A stretch of 21,422 nt of DNA from Comamonadaceae bacterium. GTDB taxonomy: Bacteria > Pseudomonadota > Gammaproteobacteria > Burkholderiales > Burkholderiaceae. The notes beneath the pieces were generated by a model. That model did no database searches. It was given only the letters and a program-made list of their open reading frames with translations, and was not told the DNA's origin. This document shows positions 1 to 9,401 of the stretch, piece by piece. The translations under genes were made by a program, and so were the position numbers. Position 1 is the stretch's first letter, and each line of letters starts with the position of its first letter. The stretch covers positions 1-21,422 of the forward strand of contig CANCGU010000018.1 in assembly GCA_947377705.1 (NCBI GenBank), in the 5' to 3' direction.

Positions 1-141
1 GTGGTGGCGGGTGTGGGGCGTTTGTCCATGCACCAAGTCATCAAAGGGGTGAACCCATTTTTGGTGACCTACCTCATCATCTTGACTGCGTTTGTTTTGT
101 TCCCACAAATCGTGACCGCCCCTGTGGCGTGGATGCGATAA
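1..141 (+). CDS. dctM: TRAP transporter large permease (DctM family), C-terminal end only
   Basis: The window opens inside this gene; 46 codons and a TAA stop at 139-141 are visible in frame 1. The fragment reads like the last cytoplasmic turn and final membrane helix of a DctM subunit: a Gly-Val-Asn-Pro-Phe turn is followed by a run of Leu/Ile/Val/Phe residues and then a short Pro-containing tail ending in Trp-Met-Arg. DctM is the large ion-coupled membrane subunit of tripartite TRAP importers. The match rests on this short tail and on the DctP-type binding protein that starts 24 bp downstream on the same strand. The 5' part of the gene, and any small DctQ subunit, lie outside the window. 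Confidence 0.75.
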   Translation: MVAGVGRLSMHQVIKGVNPFLVTYLIILTAFVLFPQIVTAPVAWMR

Positions 142-152
142 GTTTTTAACCC

Positions 153-158
153 AAGGAG
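153..158 (+). promoter_or_regulatory. Ribosome binding site of dctP
   Basis: AAGGAG lies 7 nt before the ATG at 166. It fixes the start of the binding-protein gene in the short gap after the DctM stop. Confidence 0.75.
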
Positions 159-165
159 ACTTCCC

Positions 166-1185
166 ATGACTTTTCTTCGTCGAACCCTGATTGCTGCAGC
201 CACGGTGGCTGTGGCCAGCGCCTCGTTGTCTGCCTTTGCGCAAGACATCAAGCCCCGCTTGATTCGCTTTGGCTACGGCTTGAACGAGCAAAGCAACCAA
301 GGCCGTGCGGCCAAGGTGTTTGCTGAGCAAGTTGAAAAAGCCTCTGGCGGCAAGATGAAAGTGCGCGCCATTGGCGCAGCCGCATTGGGCCCTGACACCC
401 AAATGCAACAAGCCTTGATTGGCGGCGCACAAGAGATGATGGTGGGCTCCACCGCCACGTTGGTGGGCATCACCAAAGAGATGGCTTTGTGGGACACACC
501 GTTCTTGTTCAACAACGCCAAAGAAGCTGACGCTGTATTGGACGGCCCCATCGGCCAAAAGGTGATGGACAAGTTGCAAGACAAAGGTCTGGTGGGCTTG
601 GCTTATTGGGAAAACGGTTTTCGTAACCTGACCAACAGCAAGCGCCCCGTCACCAAGCTGGAAGACTTGAACGATGTCAAGCTGCGCGTGATGCAAAACA
701 ATGTGTACCTCGACAGCTTCAAGATCTTGGGCGCCAATGCGGTGCCCATGCCTTTCTCAGAGTTGTTCAGCGCTTTGGAAACCAAAACGGTGGATGGCCA
801 AGAGAACCCTTACAACACCATCTTGTCGAGCAAGTTCTACGAAGTGCAAAAGTACTTGAGTGTGACCAACCACGTTTACAGCCCTTGGATCGTGACCGTG
901 AGCAAAAAGTGGTGGGATGGCTTGAGCAAGACAGAACAAAAAATCTTGCTTGATGCCGCACGCGTGAGCCGCGACTTTGAGCGCAAAGATACGCGTGATG
1001 AAGCCGCCAAAGCCTTGGGTGACTTGAAAGCCAAAGGCATGCAAGTCAACGAACTGTCGGTGGCAGAAGTGAACCGCATGCGCGACAAGTTGACGCACGT
1101 CAACGCTGGCATTGCCACCAACGTGGGCATGGACCTGTGGGGCGATACACAAAAAGAGCTGACACGTTTGCGCGCCAAGAAGTAA
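166..1185 (+). CDS. dctP: TRAP transporter periplasmic solute-binding protein (DctP family)
   Basis: This is a 339-residue extracytoplasmic receptor that captures an organic acid in the periplasm and hands it to the TRAP membrane subunits. Residues 1-26 form a clear Sec signal peptide (Arg-Arg, a hydrophobic Ala/Val core, then Ala-Phe-Ala before Gln). The mature protein has family landmarks: an N-terminal Ile-Arg-Phe-Gly strand, the Leu-Arg-Val-Met-Gln-Asn segment with Arg174 at the position of the carboxylate-binding arginine of DctP proteins, and a Val-Asp-Gly-Gln-Glu-Asn-Pro segment at about 209-215. Length is normal for the family. The gene follows dctM by 24 bp, so it is probably co-transcribed with it and is the last gene before a terminator. 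The order dctM-dctP differs from the more common dctP-dctQ-dctM. The ligand cannot be read from sequence; C4-dicarboxylates or sugar acids are possible. Confidence 0.9.
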   Translation: MTFLRRTLIAAATVAVASASLSAFAQDIKPRLIRFGYGLNEQSNQGRAAKVFAEQVEKASGGKMKVRAIGAAALGPDTQMQQALIGGAQEMMVGSTATLVGITKEMALWDTPFLFNNAKEADAVLDGPIGQKVMDKLQDKGLVGLAYWENGFRNLTNSKRPVTKLEDLNDVKLRVMQNNVYLDSFKILGANAVPMPFSELFSALETKTVDGQENPYNTILSSKFYEVQKYLSVTNHVYSPWIVTVSKKWWDGLSKTEQKILLDAARVSRDFERKDTRDEAAKALGDLKAKGMQVNELSVAEVNRMRDKLTHVNAGIATNVGMDLWGDTQKELTRLRAKK

Positions 1186-1202
1186 CTTCTATCGCGACAT
1201 GA

Positions 1203-1228
1203 GAAAAGCCACCCTTGGGTGGCTTTTC
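1203..1228. terminator. Intrinsic terminator shared by convergent dctP and ppc
   Basis: A perfect 11-12 bp inverted repeat (left arm GAAAAGCCACCC, right arm its exact complement) encloses a 2-4 nt loop. On the plus strand a short T run follows at 1229-1232, giving a standard Rho-independent terminator 17 bp after dctP. The A run in the left arm means the minus-strand transcript also ends its hairpin in a T-rich stretch, so the element probably also stops the ppc operon, whose last stop codon is at 1251-1253. Confidence 0.85.
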
Positions 1229-1250
1229 TTTTGCGCCAATGCTTGTGGGC

Positions 1251-4133
1251 TTAGCCAGTGTTGCGCAAACCTGCCGCAATGCCGTTGATGGAGATGTGAA
1301 TGCCGCGCTGGGCTTTCTCATCACGGTCTTGCGGCCGCTTGCCTTCGCGGTAGCGACGAATCAACTCCACTTGCAAATGGTGCAGTGGGTCGATGTAGGG
1401 GAAGCGGTGACGCATGGAGCGTTCCAATGCCGCGTTGTTCACCAAACGTTGCTTGTCGCCCGTGATGAGTTTCAAGGCATCTGAAGTGCGGTGCCATTCT
1501 GCTTCTATCAAACCAAAAATCTTCTTGCGCAAGCGGGTGTCGCTGACTAACTCGGCGTAGCGTGAAGCCAGCCCTAAGTCGCTCTTGGACAACACCATGT
1601 CGAGGTTCGACAAGAGTGAGCGGAAGAAGGGCCATTGACGCTGCATTTTTTGCAGCAAGGCCAACGCGTCTTTGGGCTTGAGCGTGGGGTGCTGGTGGAT
1701 GAACTGGTCCACGGCCGAGCCAAAACCCAACCAGCCTGGCAGTGTCAAACGACATTGACCCCAGCTAAAGCCCCAAGGAATGGCGCGCAAGTCTTCAATA
1801 CGCGGTGACGCGTTGCCGCTCTTGGGGCGTGCCGCAGGGCGTGAGCCAATGTTGAGTTCTGCAATTTCGCGCAAGGGCGTGGAAGCAAAGAAGTAGTCGG
1901 TGAAGCCCGGCGTCTCGTACACCAAGCCACGGTAAGCAGCCATGCTGGCGTGTGAGAGCCACTGCGCGGCATCCAAAAAGGCTTGTGGCGCTGGCTTGGT
2001 GGTTTGCAACAGCGTGGCTTCTAAGGTGGCGGCCACCAAGGTTTCTAAATTGCGGCGGCCAATTTCTGGGTTGGCGTATTTGGAGCCAATCACTTCGCCT
2101 TGCTCGGTCAGACGAATTTGCCCGCGCACCGTGCCTGGGGGCTGCGCCAAAATCGCTTGGTAGCTGGGGCCGCCGCCACGACCGACTGTGCCGCCACGGC
2201 CATGGAACATGCGCAAGGTGATGTCATGTTGTTTGAACAACCCATCAAACAAAGTGACCAAGGCAATCTCGGCACGATAAAGCTCCCAGTTGCTGGTGAA
2301 GATGCCGCCGTCTTTGTTGCTGTCCGAATAGCCCAACATGATGTCTTGCTCGCCACCGCTGCGTTTGACCAAGTTGGCCACGCCGTCGATGGCGTAGAAG
2401 CCACCCATGATGTCGGCGGCACAACGCAAGTCTTCGATGGTTTCAAACAAAGGCACCACAATCAAATCGCACGTCGATGTTTTGCTGTTGAGGGTGCCGC
2501 GCATCAAGCCTGTTTCTTTTTGCAGCAACAGCACTTCGAGCAAGTCGCTCACGGTTTCGGTGTGGCTGATGATGTAGTGGCGAATTGCGTCTTTGCCAAA
2601 TGTTTCCAACATCTCGCGTGCGGTTTCGAAAATCGCCAGTTCTTTGAGGGCGAGTTCGGAATAGTTGGCGCCCATCACGCGCAGCGGACGTGCGTCGTGC
2701 AGCAACTGATTGAGAACATTGACGCGTTGTGCTTCATTGAGCTTGGCGTAGTTTTTCTCCACGCCTGCTGTGGCCAGCAATTCGGCGACGACCAACTCGT
2801 GTTGGTCAGAGCTTTGACGCAAGTCCACCGTGGCGAGGTGAAAGCCAAACACTTCCACCGTACGCATGAGCGGCGTGAGGCGTTGGGCCATCAAGGCGCT
2901 GCCATGTTGGGCTTCAAGAGATTCGGCAATCACGCGCAAATCGGCCAACAGTTCTTGGGCTGACAGGTACGGGTTTTGTGGCGCCACAGCATGGCGCGCC
3001 GCATCGCCTCCTGTGAGGCCTTTGAGCGTGGCAGCCAAACGTGCGTACATGCCCGTGAGGGCGCGGCGATAGGGCTCGTCTTGGCGGTGCGCGTTGGTAT
3101 CAGGCGAGCGGTCGGCCAAGGCATGCATCTCTGGCGTGACATCGACCAACATGGCCGACATCGACAACTCGGTGCCGAGGTAGTGCAGCTCGGTCAGGTA
3201 GTGGCGCAAGGCCACATCACACTGGCGGCGAAGCGCAAAGCGTAGCGTGTCAGCATTGACGTTGGGGTTGCCATCGCGGTCACCGCCAATCCATTGGCCC
3301 ATGCGCAAAAAGCTGTGCACATGGGCGTGGCCCAACTCGGCTTCGAGGTCGGCGTAGAGCTTTGGAATTTCGCTCAAGAAGGTGGACTCGTAATAACTCA
3401 GTGCATTTTCGATTTCATCCGACACGGTGAGCTTGGTGAAGCGCAGCAAACGGGTTTGCCACAACTGCAACACGCGTGCACGCAATTGCATTTCGTTGGC
3501 TGCCAATTCACGCAGAGCCAGTGCATCAGGTACAGCTTTGGCTGACGCGTGTAGCGCTGAGCGTGATTTGATGTCGTCGCGCAAACCTAGCAGCTGGGCA
3601 ATGCCACGCTCGGCATCCAAGATACTTTTGCGCTGCACTTCGGTGGGGTGAGCGGTGAGTACAGGCGACACATGGCTGTGCGCCAATGTTTGTACGATGC
3701 TCTTGGGCGCAATGCCGGCGGCCTTGAGACGACTCAAGGCGACAGACAAGCTGCCTTCTTGCGTGTGGCCTGCGCGTTCATGAATGGCACGGCGGCGAAT
3801 GTGGTGTCGGTCTTCGGCAAGGTTGGCCAAGTGACTGAAGTAGGTGAAGGCGCGGATGACGCTCACCGTGGCTTCGGCGCTCAGCGAGGCCAAGAGTTTT
3901 TTCAGGGCTTTGTCAGCGTTGGCATCGGCGTCGCGGCGAAAGGCGACCGAGAGTTTGCGCACTTGTTCGACCAACTCATAGGCTTCTTTGCCTTCTTGTT
4001 CGCGAATGACATCGCCCAAGATGCGGCCCAAGAGTCGAATGTCTTCAACCAAGGGACGTTCGTTCTCTTTGGCTTGCTGTGTGGCTCTGGCTGCTGCAGT
4101 GGGTTTGGCTTTGGCTGAAGTTTTGTCAGTCAT
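1251..4133 (-). CDS. ppc: Phosphoenolpyruvate carboxylase
   Basis: The cytoplasmic anaplerotic enzyme that converts phosphoenolpyruvate and bicarbonate into oxaloacetate and phosphate. The 960-residue product has all the family landmarks: the catalytic histidine block Leu-Thr-Ala-His-Pro-Thr-Glu near residue 162, the Gly-Tyr-Ser-Asp-Ser-Asn-Lys-Asp segment, the glycine-rich loop [14 protein letters not shown], and the characteristic C-terminus [11 protein letters not shown]. Length is a little above the E. coli enzyme because of an Ala/Lys-rich N-terminal tail. I chose the ATG at 4133; the frame stays open to a TTG at 4211, but those 26 extra residues are low-complexity and abut the glk stop codon. 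It is the last gene of the minus-strand series, 78 bp after glk, and a terminator follows. Its place behind ED genes suggests that carboxylation is co-regulated with sugar breakdown. Confidence 0.97.
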   Translation of the reverse strand: MTDKTSAKAKPTAAARATQQAKENERPLVEDIRLLGRILGDVIREQEGKEAYELVEQVRKLSVAFRRDADANADKALKKLLASLSAEATVSVIRAFTYFSHLANLAEDRHHIRRRAIHERAGHTQEGSLSVALSRLKAAGIAPKSIVQTLAHSHVSPVLTAHPTEVQRKSILDAERGIAQLLGLRDDIKSRSALHASAKAVPDALALRELAANEMQLRARVLQLWQTRLLRFTKLTVSDEIENALSYYESTFLSEIPKLYADLEAELGHAHVHSFLRMGQWIGGDRDGNPNVNADTLRFALRRQCDVALRHYLTELHYLGTELSMSAMLVDVTPEMHALADRSPDTNAHRQDEPYRRALTGMYARLAATLKGLTGGDAARHAVAPQNPYLSAQELLADLRVIAESLEAQHGSALMAQRLTPLMRTVEVFGFHLATVDLRQSSDQHELVVAELLATAGVEKNYAKLNEAQRVNVLNQLLHDARPLRVMGANYSELALKELAIFETAREMLETFGKDAIRHYIISHTETVSDLLEVLLLQKETGLMRGTLNSKTSTCDLIVVPLFETIEDLRCAADIMGGFYAIDGVANLVKRSGGEQDIMLGYSDSNKDGGIFTSNWELYRAEIALVTLFDGLFKQHDITLRMFHGRGGTVGRGGGPSYQAILAQPPGTVRGQIRLTEQGEVIGSKYANPEIGRRNLETLVAATLEATLLQTTKPAPQAFLDAAQWLSHASMAAYRGLVYETPGFTDYFFASTPLREIAELNIGSRPAARPKSGNASPRIEDLRAIPWGFSWGQCRLTLPGWLGFGSAVDQFIHQHPTLKPKDALALLQKMQRQWPFFRSLLSNLDMVLSKSDLGLASRYAELVSDTRLRKKIFGLIEAEWHRTSDALKLITGDKQRLVNNAALERSMRHRFPYIDPLHHLQVELIRRYREGKRPQDRDEKAQRGIHISINGIAAGLRNTG

Positions 4134-4211
4134 ATGGTGCTCTAGTTTGTGATGTTTGAATTTGGTTCTTGCGTTTGATTGCTGTGCTCGCTTGGCTACA
4201 GGGGAATGCAA
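4134..4211 (-). other. glk-ppc intergenic gap
   Basis: A 78 bp gap, the largest inside the hexR-to-ppc series. I see no hairpin, HexR-like palindrome or convincing promoter. A short GAG about 8 nt before the ppc ATG is the only ribosome-binding candidate, and it is weak. Confidence 0.5.
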
Positions 4212-5222
4212 CTAGAACCATTGCGTTAATGACAAAGCCTGCGACGCACCTTGCAATGCTGGCGACACGGGGCTGTGAATCACCCAGGTCGGTACTTCTT
4301 GCAAATACTTTTTGAAACGACCTTTGGCTTCAAAGCGCTCACGAAACGGTGAGGCATCAAAACGTTCGCCCAAGCGCGGCACGATGCCGCCACCAATGTA
4401 GATACCGCCGCGTGCGCCCAGCGTTAAGGCCAAGTCGCCTGCAACGGAGCCCAAGAACCCACAGAACATATCCAGCGCTTCGTTGGCGGTGGAGGTGGGG
4501 ACTTCTTGGGCGCGTTCTAATACTTCGGCGGGTGTGGTGATTTCGCGTCCTTGACCGTCTTTCAAATCACATAAGGCGTGGTACAGATCGACCAAGCCTG
4601 CGCCAGAAATCACGCGTTCGGCAGAAACATGGCCGTAGCGTTTTTGTAGTTGCTGAATGGCTGCAAACTCGTGTTCCGTGGTGGCGGTCAGGCTGACGTG
4701 GCCCCCTTCGCCCGCGATGGGTATCCATTTGTTTTGATAGCCCACCGGGAACAAACCCGAAACGCCCAAACCGGTGCCTGGGCCAATCAAACCAATGGCG
4801 GCATTCGGTGTCGCCGTACCGCTGCCGACTTGGCGCTTTTGCGATTCGGGCAAGCGTGTGAGCGACAAAGCCAAGGCCGTGAAGTCGTTGAGCAGCAAAA
4901 AGTGCGACACACCCAAACCTTCGCGCAAAGCGTTGACTGAAAACTTCCAGTGGTGGTTGGTCATGGCCACTTGATCGCCCGTGACAGGGTTGGCAATGCC
5001 AAAGGCCGCGCAGGGTGGGGCGCTCAGGCCTTGCTCTGTGAGATACGTTTGTGCAGCGGCCAACAACGATTCGTGTTCGGCACAAGGCAACACTTGTACA
5101 TGGCTGATCGGTGCACCTTCCTGCGCTTGCCAGCCAAAGCGGGCATTGGTGCCGCCGATGTCGCCCAGCAACCGTGGATAAGCTGCTGCGTTGGCCACGG
5201 TTGGATCGCGTGACTCAAACAT
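4212..5222 (-). CDS. glk: Glucokinase (E. coli Glk type)
   Basis: Phosphorylates cytoplasmic glucose with ATP to glucose-6-phosphate, the entry metabolite for Pgi/Zwf. The 336-residue protein carries the hexokinase-like phosphate-1 loop Gly-Asp-Ile-Gly-Gly-Thr-Asn-Ala-Arg at about 20-28, the Leu-Asn-Asp-Phe segment with the probable catalytic base Asp113, the Gly-Pro-Gly-Thr-Gly-Leu-Gly nucleotide loop, the Gly-Glu-Gly-Gly-His sugar-binding block, and the Gly-Gly-Ile-Tyr-Ile-Gly-Gly-Gly-Ile segment near the end. These mark the Glk family rather than ROK kinases, as there is no ROK Cys-x-Cys-Gly-x-x-Gly zinc motif. The ATG begins only 3 bp after the pgi stop, so translation is probably coupled. 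Next to a sucrose-splitting enzyme, it would handle the glucose half. Confidence 0.95.
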   Translation of the reverse strand: MFESRDPTVANAAAYPRLLGDIGGTNARFGWQAQEGAPISHVQVLPCAEHESLLAAAQTYLTEQGLSAPPCAAFGIANPVTGDQVAMTNHHWKFSVNALREGLGVSHFLLLNDFTALALSLTRLPESQKRQVGSGTATPNAAIGLIGPGTGLGVSGLFPVGYQNKWIPIAGEGGHVSLTATTEHEFAAIQQLQKRYGHVSAERVISGAGLVDLYHALCDLKDGQGREITTPAEVLERAQEVPTSTANEALDMFCGFLGSVAGDLALTLGARGGIYIGGGIVPRLGERFDASPFRERFEAKGRFKKYLQEVPTWVIHSPVSPALQGASQALSLTQWF

Positions 5223-5225
5223 GCA

Positions 5226-6836
5226 TCACGCTTTCAGGCGTGCCGCTTCTGCGGCTTCAATATCTTTAGCCATTTTCTTGCCCAGCTCGACGCCCCATTG
5301 GTCATAGGCGTGGATGCCCCAGATCGCGGCTTGGCAGAACACCTTGTGTTCATACAAAGCCATGAGCGCGCCCATGCTGCGTGGCGTGAGCGCGTCCACC
5401 CAAATGGTGGTGCTGGGCACGTTGCCAGGGTAGCTGCGGTGTGGGGCCAAGCGCTGAACTTCGGCTTCATCCATGCCGCTGTCACGCAGCTCATGCACGG
5501 TTTCTTCAGGCGTACGGCCGATGGCTAAGGCTTGGGCTTGGGCTTGCATGTTGAGCAAGACCACGCGGTGATGTTCGGCTGCAAACGGCAAGGGGCTGCG
5601 CTCGGTGCGCAAACCAATGAAATCCATCGGCACCAAGTGCTTGCCTTGGTGGATGAGCTGGAAGTAGGCGTGTTGACCGTCAATGCCTAAACCGCCCCAC
5701 AACACAGGCGCGGTGGCCACTTCAACAGGACTGCCATCAATGTGCGTGCCCTTGCCGTTGGACTCCATGTCCATTTGTTGCAAGAACGAGGCGAACTTAC
5801 CCAAGGGCGAGGCGTAGGGTGCAATGTTGTGCGTGGTGGCGCCCAAGAAATTGCGGTTCCATACGCCAAACAAGGCCATGAGCAAAGGCAGGTTCTGGTC
5901 AGAAGGCGCGGTGAGGAAATGCTCGTCCATGGCGCGTGCGCCCAAGAGCATGTCTTGGAAGGCAAAGGCGCCAATCGAGATGGCCAAAGGCAAACCAATG
6001 GCAGACCACACCGAGTAACGGCCACCGACCCAATCCCAAAAACCAAAGGTGTGCTCAGGCGTGAAGCCTTGTGCAGCAGAGATTTGTGGGTTGGCCGTCA
6101 CCGCAATCAGGTGTTTGCCCAATTGGTCAGTGGGGCAGCCACCGTCGGTTAACCAGCGCTTGGCCGAGGCCGCCAAAGTCATGGTTTCTTGCGTGGTGAA
6201 AGTTTTGCTTTGCACCACAAAGGCGGTGCGTGCCGGGTTGAGGTAGGCCAGTGCGGTGTACAGGCTCCACGCGTCCACGTTGGACACATAGTGGACGCGC
6301 ACTTTGTTTTTGAAGCTGTCGCGCGTCAAGTGACTGAGCGCTTCAGTGGTCATGCGCGGGCCGAGGTCTGAGCCGCCAATGCCGAGGTTGACCACATCGG
6401 TGATGGACTCGCCGCCAAAGCCTTTCATTTGACCTTCGCGCACTTTCTCCGCGAAAGTACACACACGGTGCAATTCATTCGCGACTTGCTTAGAAATTTC
6501 ATGGCCCCAAGGTGGGTTGGGTACATGGCTGCCGCGCAAGGCGACGTGCAACACTGCACGTTGTTCGGTGGCGTTGATGGGCTCGCCTTTGAACATGGCT
6601 TGTGCTTGTGGCATGACTTGTGATTCGTCAGCCAAAGCCAAGAGTTGTGCCATAACTTCGCGTGTGACGCGTTGGCGTTCGTAGTCGATGCTGATGCCAG
6701 CGCCACTGGCATGCAAGGCCGCGTTGCGTTCTGGGTTTTTCAACAACTCACGCAAATGTGGTTGTGACCCTTGAGCCAAGGCTTGCAGGGCTTGCCATGC
6801 TTGGCGTTTGTGTGGGGGGACGAATGGGGTCATCAT
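5226..6836 (-). CDS. pgi: Glucose-6-phosphate isomerase
   Basis: Interconverts glucose-6-phosphate and fructose-6-phosphate. The 536-residue protein shows Gly-Ile-Gly-Gly-Ser-Asp-Leu-Gly-Pro at about 152-160, the signature Val-Gly-Gly-Arg-Tyr-Ser-Val-Trp-Ser at about 270-278, the catalytic glutamate in Met-Glu-Ser-Asn-Gly-Lys-Gly (about Glu358), the Gly-Gln-His block (about His389), and the C-terminal signature Gly-Val-Glu-Leu-Gly-Lys. Two adjacent ATG codons (6836 and 6833) could both start it; ribosome binding is weak for either. It follows eda by 70 bp and precedes glk by 3 bp. With no phosphofructokinase in the window, Pgi here probably runs from fructose-6-phosphate to glucose-6-phosphate, bringing fructose carbon into the ED route. 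Confidence 0.97.
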   Translation of the reverse strand: MMTPFVPPHKRQAWQALQALAQGSQPHLRELLKNPERNAALHASGAGISIDYERQRVTREVMAQLLALADESQVMPQAQAMFKGEPINATEQRAVLHVALRGSHVPNPPWGHEISKQVANELHRVCTFAEKVREGQMKGFGGESITDVVNLGIGGSDLGPRMTTEALSHLTRDSFKNKVRVHYVSNVDAWSLYTALAYLNPARTAFVVQSKTFTTQETMTLAASAKRWLTDGGCPTDQLGKHLIAVTANPQISAAQGFTPEHTFGFWDWVGGRYSVWSAIGLPLAISIGAFAFQDMLLGARAMDEHFLTAPSDQNLPLLMALFGVWNRNFLGATTHNIAPYASPLGKFASFLQQMDMESNGKGTHIDGSPVEVATAPVLWGGLGIDGQHAYFQLIHQGKHLVPMDFIGLRTERSPLPFAAEHHRVVLLNMQAQAQALAIGRTPEETVHELRDSGMDEAEVQRLAPHRSYPGNVPSTTIWVDALTPRSMGALMALYEHKVFCQAAIWGIHAYDQWGVELGKKMAKDIEAAEAARLKA

Positions 6837-6906
6837 GTTTGGATTCTCGTCAAATTTATGGCGTTTCTCGGCGCAGTTGAATGAAACTTTTGATCAAGCT
6901 GTTGAA
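6837..6906 (-). other. eda-pgi intergenic gap
   Basis: 70 bp, AT-richer than the flanking genes. No hairpin, HexR-type palindrome or clear promoter was found, so co-transcription of eda and pgi is the simplest reading. Confidence 0.45.
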
Positions 6907-7551
6907 TTAATTTACGTTTGCCGCTGCCGTCGCTTCACGGGCCAGTCGGGTGATTTCAGCCCAATCACCACGTTCGACCACCTCTATCGGCGTGAGCCAT
7001 GAGCCTCCCACCATCGCCACATTGGGTTGCTTCAAGAATTCACCCATATTGGCCAGCGATACGCCCCCTGTGGGGCAAAAGCGCATATCGCCCAAGGGGC
7101 CGCCCAAGGCTTTGAGCATGGCCAAGCCGCCGGCTTGTGCTGCGGGAAAGAGTTTGACCAGGCCAAATCCATAGTCACGCGCGGCCATCACTTCACCGGG
7201 CGTCATCACGCCGGGCATGAACGGCAGTTTGCAATTCATGGCCGCTTGCACGAGTGCATCGGTCATGCCGGGTGAGAGTGCAAAACTGGCTCCCGCGGCT
7301 TGCACACCGGCCATTTCTTCGGCGCGTGTCACCGTACCTGCCCCCACATGCATCTGTGGGACATGTTTGGCGACTTGTTCAATCGCAGGCAAACCTGCGG
7401 CATGGCGCAAGGTGATTTCCATCACATCCACGCCGCCTTCAAGCAGAGCGTGTGCCATGGGCACGGCTTGGTCTGGGTGAGTGATGACGATGACAGGCAC
7501 CACGCGTGAGGTGAATGCTGGACGGGTGAAAGCGGGGTTGAGTTGGGTCAT
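6907..7551 (-). CDS. eda: 2-dehydro-3-deoxy-phosphogluconate (KDPG) aldolase
   Basis: The last ED-pathway enzyme: it cleaves KDPG into pyruvate and glyceraldehyde-3-phosphate. The 214-residue class I aldolase has the expected active site at the same numbering as the E. coli enzyme: Glu45 in Val-Met-Glu-Ile-Thr-Leu-Arg, Arg49, and the Schiff-base lysine Lys133 in Val-Lys-Leu-Phe-Pro-Ala. The phosphate-binding Pro-Thr-Gly-Gly-Val loop follows at about 163. Full length and intact. It lies 12 bp after edd on the same strand. KDPG, its substrate, is the known effector that releases HexR from DNA, so Eda activity would tend to restore repression of its own operon. Confidence 0.97.
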   Translation of the reverse strand: MTQLNPAFTRPAFTSRVVPVIVITHPDQAVPMAHALLEGGVDVMEITLRHAAGLPAIEQVAKHVPQMHVGAGTVTRAEEMAGVQAAGASFALSPGMTDALVQAAMNCKLPFMPGVMTPGEVMAARDYGFGLVKLFPAAQAGGLAMLKALGGPLGDMRFCPTGGVSLANMGEFLKQPNVAMVGGSWLTPIEVVERGDWAEITRLAREATAAANVN

Positions 7552-7563
7552 ATCGAATCTGCT

Positions 7564-9396
7564 TTAGAGGTGTGTGAATAAAGGCGATGCGCCTTCTTCG
7601 GCCAGTGCAGCATTGGCGCGGAACAAAGCAAAGATGTCTCGGCCAGTGCCATATTGGTTACCAGACAAATCTGGCTCAGGGGCTGTGCGTGTGGCGAGTT
7701 CTGCATCGCTCACTTCGAGCTGCAAAGTTTGGGTGTCGCAGTCGAGCGCAATCATGTCGCCGTCTTGCACTTTGCCAATCAAGCCGCCGTTGACGGACTC
7801 AGGGCTAAGGTGAATCGCGGCAGGCACCTTGCCTGATGCGCCCGACATGCGGCCATCGGTGAGCAAGGCGACTTTGAAGCCTTTGTCTTGCAACACACCG
7901 AGCACGGGCGTCAAGCGATGCAGCTCAGGCATGCCGTTGGCTTGTGGGCCTTGGTTGCGCACCACGGCCACGAAGTCGCGCTCGAGCTTGCCTTCTTTGA
8001 AGAGTTGGCCAAGTTGTTTTTGATCAGTCAGCACAATGGCAGGGGCACGCACTTGACGGTGTTCGGGTTTGACGGCCGAGACTTTCACCACGGCTCGGCC
8101 TAAATTGCCTTGTAACAAACGCAAGCCGCCATCGGCGCTGAAGGGGTTGGTCACAGGGCGCAAGACCGCTTCATCGGCAGACTGTGCGGGCACATCACGC
8201 CAATCGAGTTGACCGTTCAACGCTGGGTTGAGCCAAGGCTCCACGGCATAGCGGTGCAGGCCTTGTCCCATGATGGTCTGCACATCGTCGTGCAGCAAAC
8301 CTACGCTGAGCAACTGAGCCATCAAATAGCCCATGCCACCGGCGGCTTGAAAGTGGTTCACATCGGCGCTGCCGTTGGGGTACACACGGGCGAGCAAGGG
8401 AACGCAAGCGGAGAGATCAGAGAAGTCATCCCAGTTCACGATGAGACCCGCAGCGCGGGCCATGGCGACGATATGCAACGTGTGGTTGGTCGAGCCACCT
8501 GTGGCTAATAAACCTACGATGCCGTTGACGATGACTTTGGCGTTGATTTGGTAGCCAATGCCTGCTGCTTTGTTTTGCGAAAGAGCGACTGCGCGTTTGA
8601 CGGCATCGACGGTCAGGGCCTCGCGCAAGGGTGTGCCCGGATTTACAAACGACGAGCCAGGCAAATGCAAACCCATGATTTCCATGAGCATTTGGTTAGA
8701 GTTGGCCGTGCCGTAAAAAGTGCAGGTGCCTGCGCTGTGGTATGCAGCTTGTTCGGCTTCGAGCAACACTTCGCGGCTGACCAAACCTTGTGCGTATTGC
8801 TGACGCACTTTGGCTTTGTCGTCATTTGACAAACCAGAGGTCATGGGGCCCGCGGGTACAAACACCGCAGGCAAATGACCAAACTGCAAAGCCCCGATGA
8901 AGAGGCCGGGGACGATTTTGTCGCACACGCCTAAGAACAGTGCGGCATCAAACACGTTGTGCGACAAGCCTACGGCCGTGGCCAACGCAATCACATCGCG
9001 TGAAAACAATGACAGCTCCATGCCATCTTCGCCTTGGGTCACGCCATCACACATGGCGGGCACGCCACCTGCGACTTGGGCTGTGGCACCTGCGGCTCGA
9101 GCTGCTGCACGGATTTTTTCCGGGTAATGCTCATACGGTTGATGGGCTGACAGCATGTCGTTGTAGGCCGTGATGATGCCAACGTTAGGTTGACGCTCTT
9201 GGCGCAGCACCAGTTTGTCGTTGGCAGGCATTGCTGCATAAGCGTGAGCTGCATTGGCGCATCCCATGCCGCCACGGTAAGGGCCGGGCTTTTTGGCTTG
9301 GGCCAACACGTCCAAATAGGCTTGGCGTGTTTGTGCGCTGCGTTGTTCAATGCGTGCGGTGACCGTGGCGAGGGTGGGGTGTAGAGGTGTGGTCAT
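7564..9396 (-). CDS. edd: Phosphogluconate dehydratase
   Basis: Dehydrates 6-phosphogluconate to KDPG, the defining first step of the ED pathway. The 610-residue protein (E. coli Edd is 603) belongs to the IlvD/Edd iron-sulfur dehydratases. Likely cluster ligands sit in Met-Cys-Asp-Gly-Val-Thr-Gln-Gly (Cys116), Gly-Val-Cys-Asp-Lys (Cys158) and [10 protein letters not shown] (Cys225). The C-terminal [10 protein letters not shown] block is intact. The frame is open upstream to 9486, but that stretch lies inside pgl in another frame and the ATG at 9396, 5 bp after the pgl stop, is the natural start. No good Shine-Dalgarno is seen, so expression probably depends on coupling to pgl. Confidence 0.97.
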   Translation of the reverse strand: MTTPLHPTLATVTARIEQRSAQTRQAYLDVLAQAKKPGPYRGGMGCANAAHAYAAMPANDKLVLRQERQPNVGIITAYNDMLSAHQPYEHYPEKIRAAARAAGATAQVAGGVPAMCDGVTQGEDGMELSLFSRDVIALATAVGLSHNVFDAALFLGVCDKIVPGLFIGALQFGHLPAVFVPAGPMTSGLSNDDKAKVRQQYAQGLVSREVLLEAEQAAYHSAGTCTFYGTANSNQMLMEIMGLHLPGSSFVNPGTPLREALTVDAVKRAVALSQNKAAGIGYQINAKVIVNGIVGLLATGGSTNHTLHIVAMARAAGLIVNWDDFSDLSACVPLLARVYPNGSADVNHFQAAGGMGYLMAQLLSVGLLHDDVQTIMGQGLHRYAVEPWLNPALNGQLDWRDVPAQSADEAVLRPVTNPFSADGGLRLLQGNLGRAVVKVSAVKPEHRQVRAPAIVLTDQKQLGQLFKEGKLERDFVAVVRNQGPQANGMPELHRLTPVLGVLQDKGFKVALLTDGRMSGASGKVPAAIHLSPESVNGGLIGKVQDGDMIALDCDTQTLQLEVSDAELATRTAPEPDLSGNQYGTGRDIFALFRANAALAEEGASPLFTHL

Positions 9397-9401
9397 GGTT
9401 T

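Noticed and set aside
2100..2963. 287-residue open frame on the plus strand, inside ppc
   Set aside because: It lies wholly antisense to a clearly conserved gene, has no ribosome site, and its composition is what the reverse complement of a codon-biased gene gives. The same applies to other antisense frames in ppc, pgi, edd, zwf and the GH13 gene.
4134..4211. 26-residue N-terminal extension of ppc from a TTG at 4211
   Set aside because: Low-complexity basic/histidine sequence with no match to the family N-terminus; the ATG at 4133 gives a normal protein.
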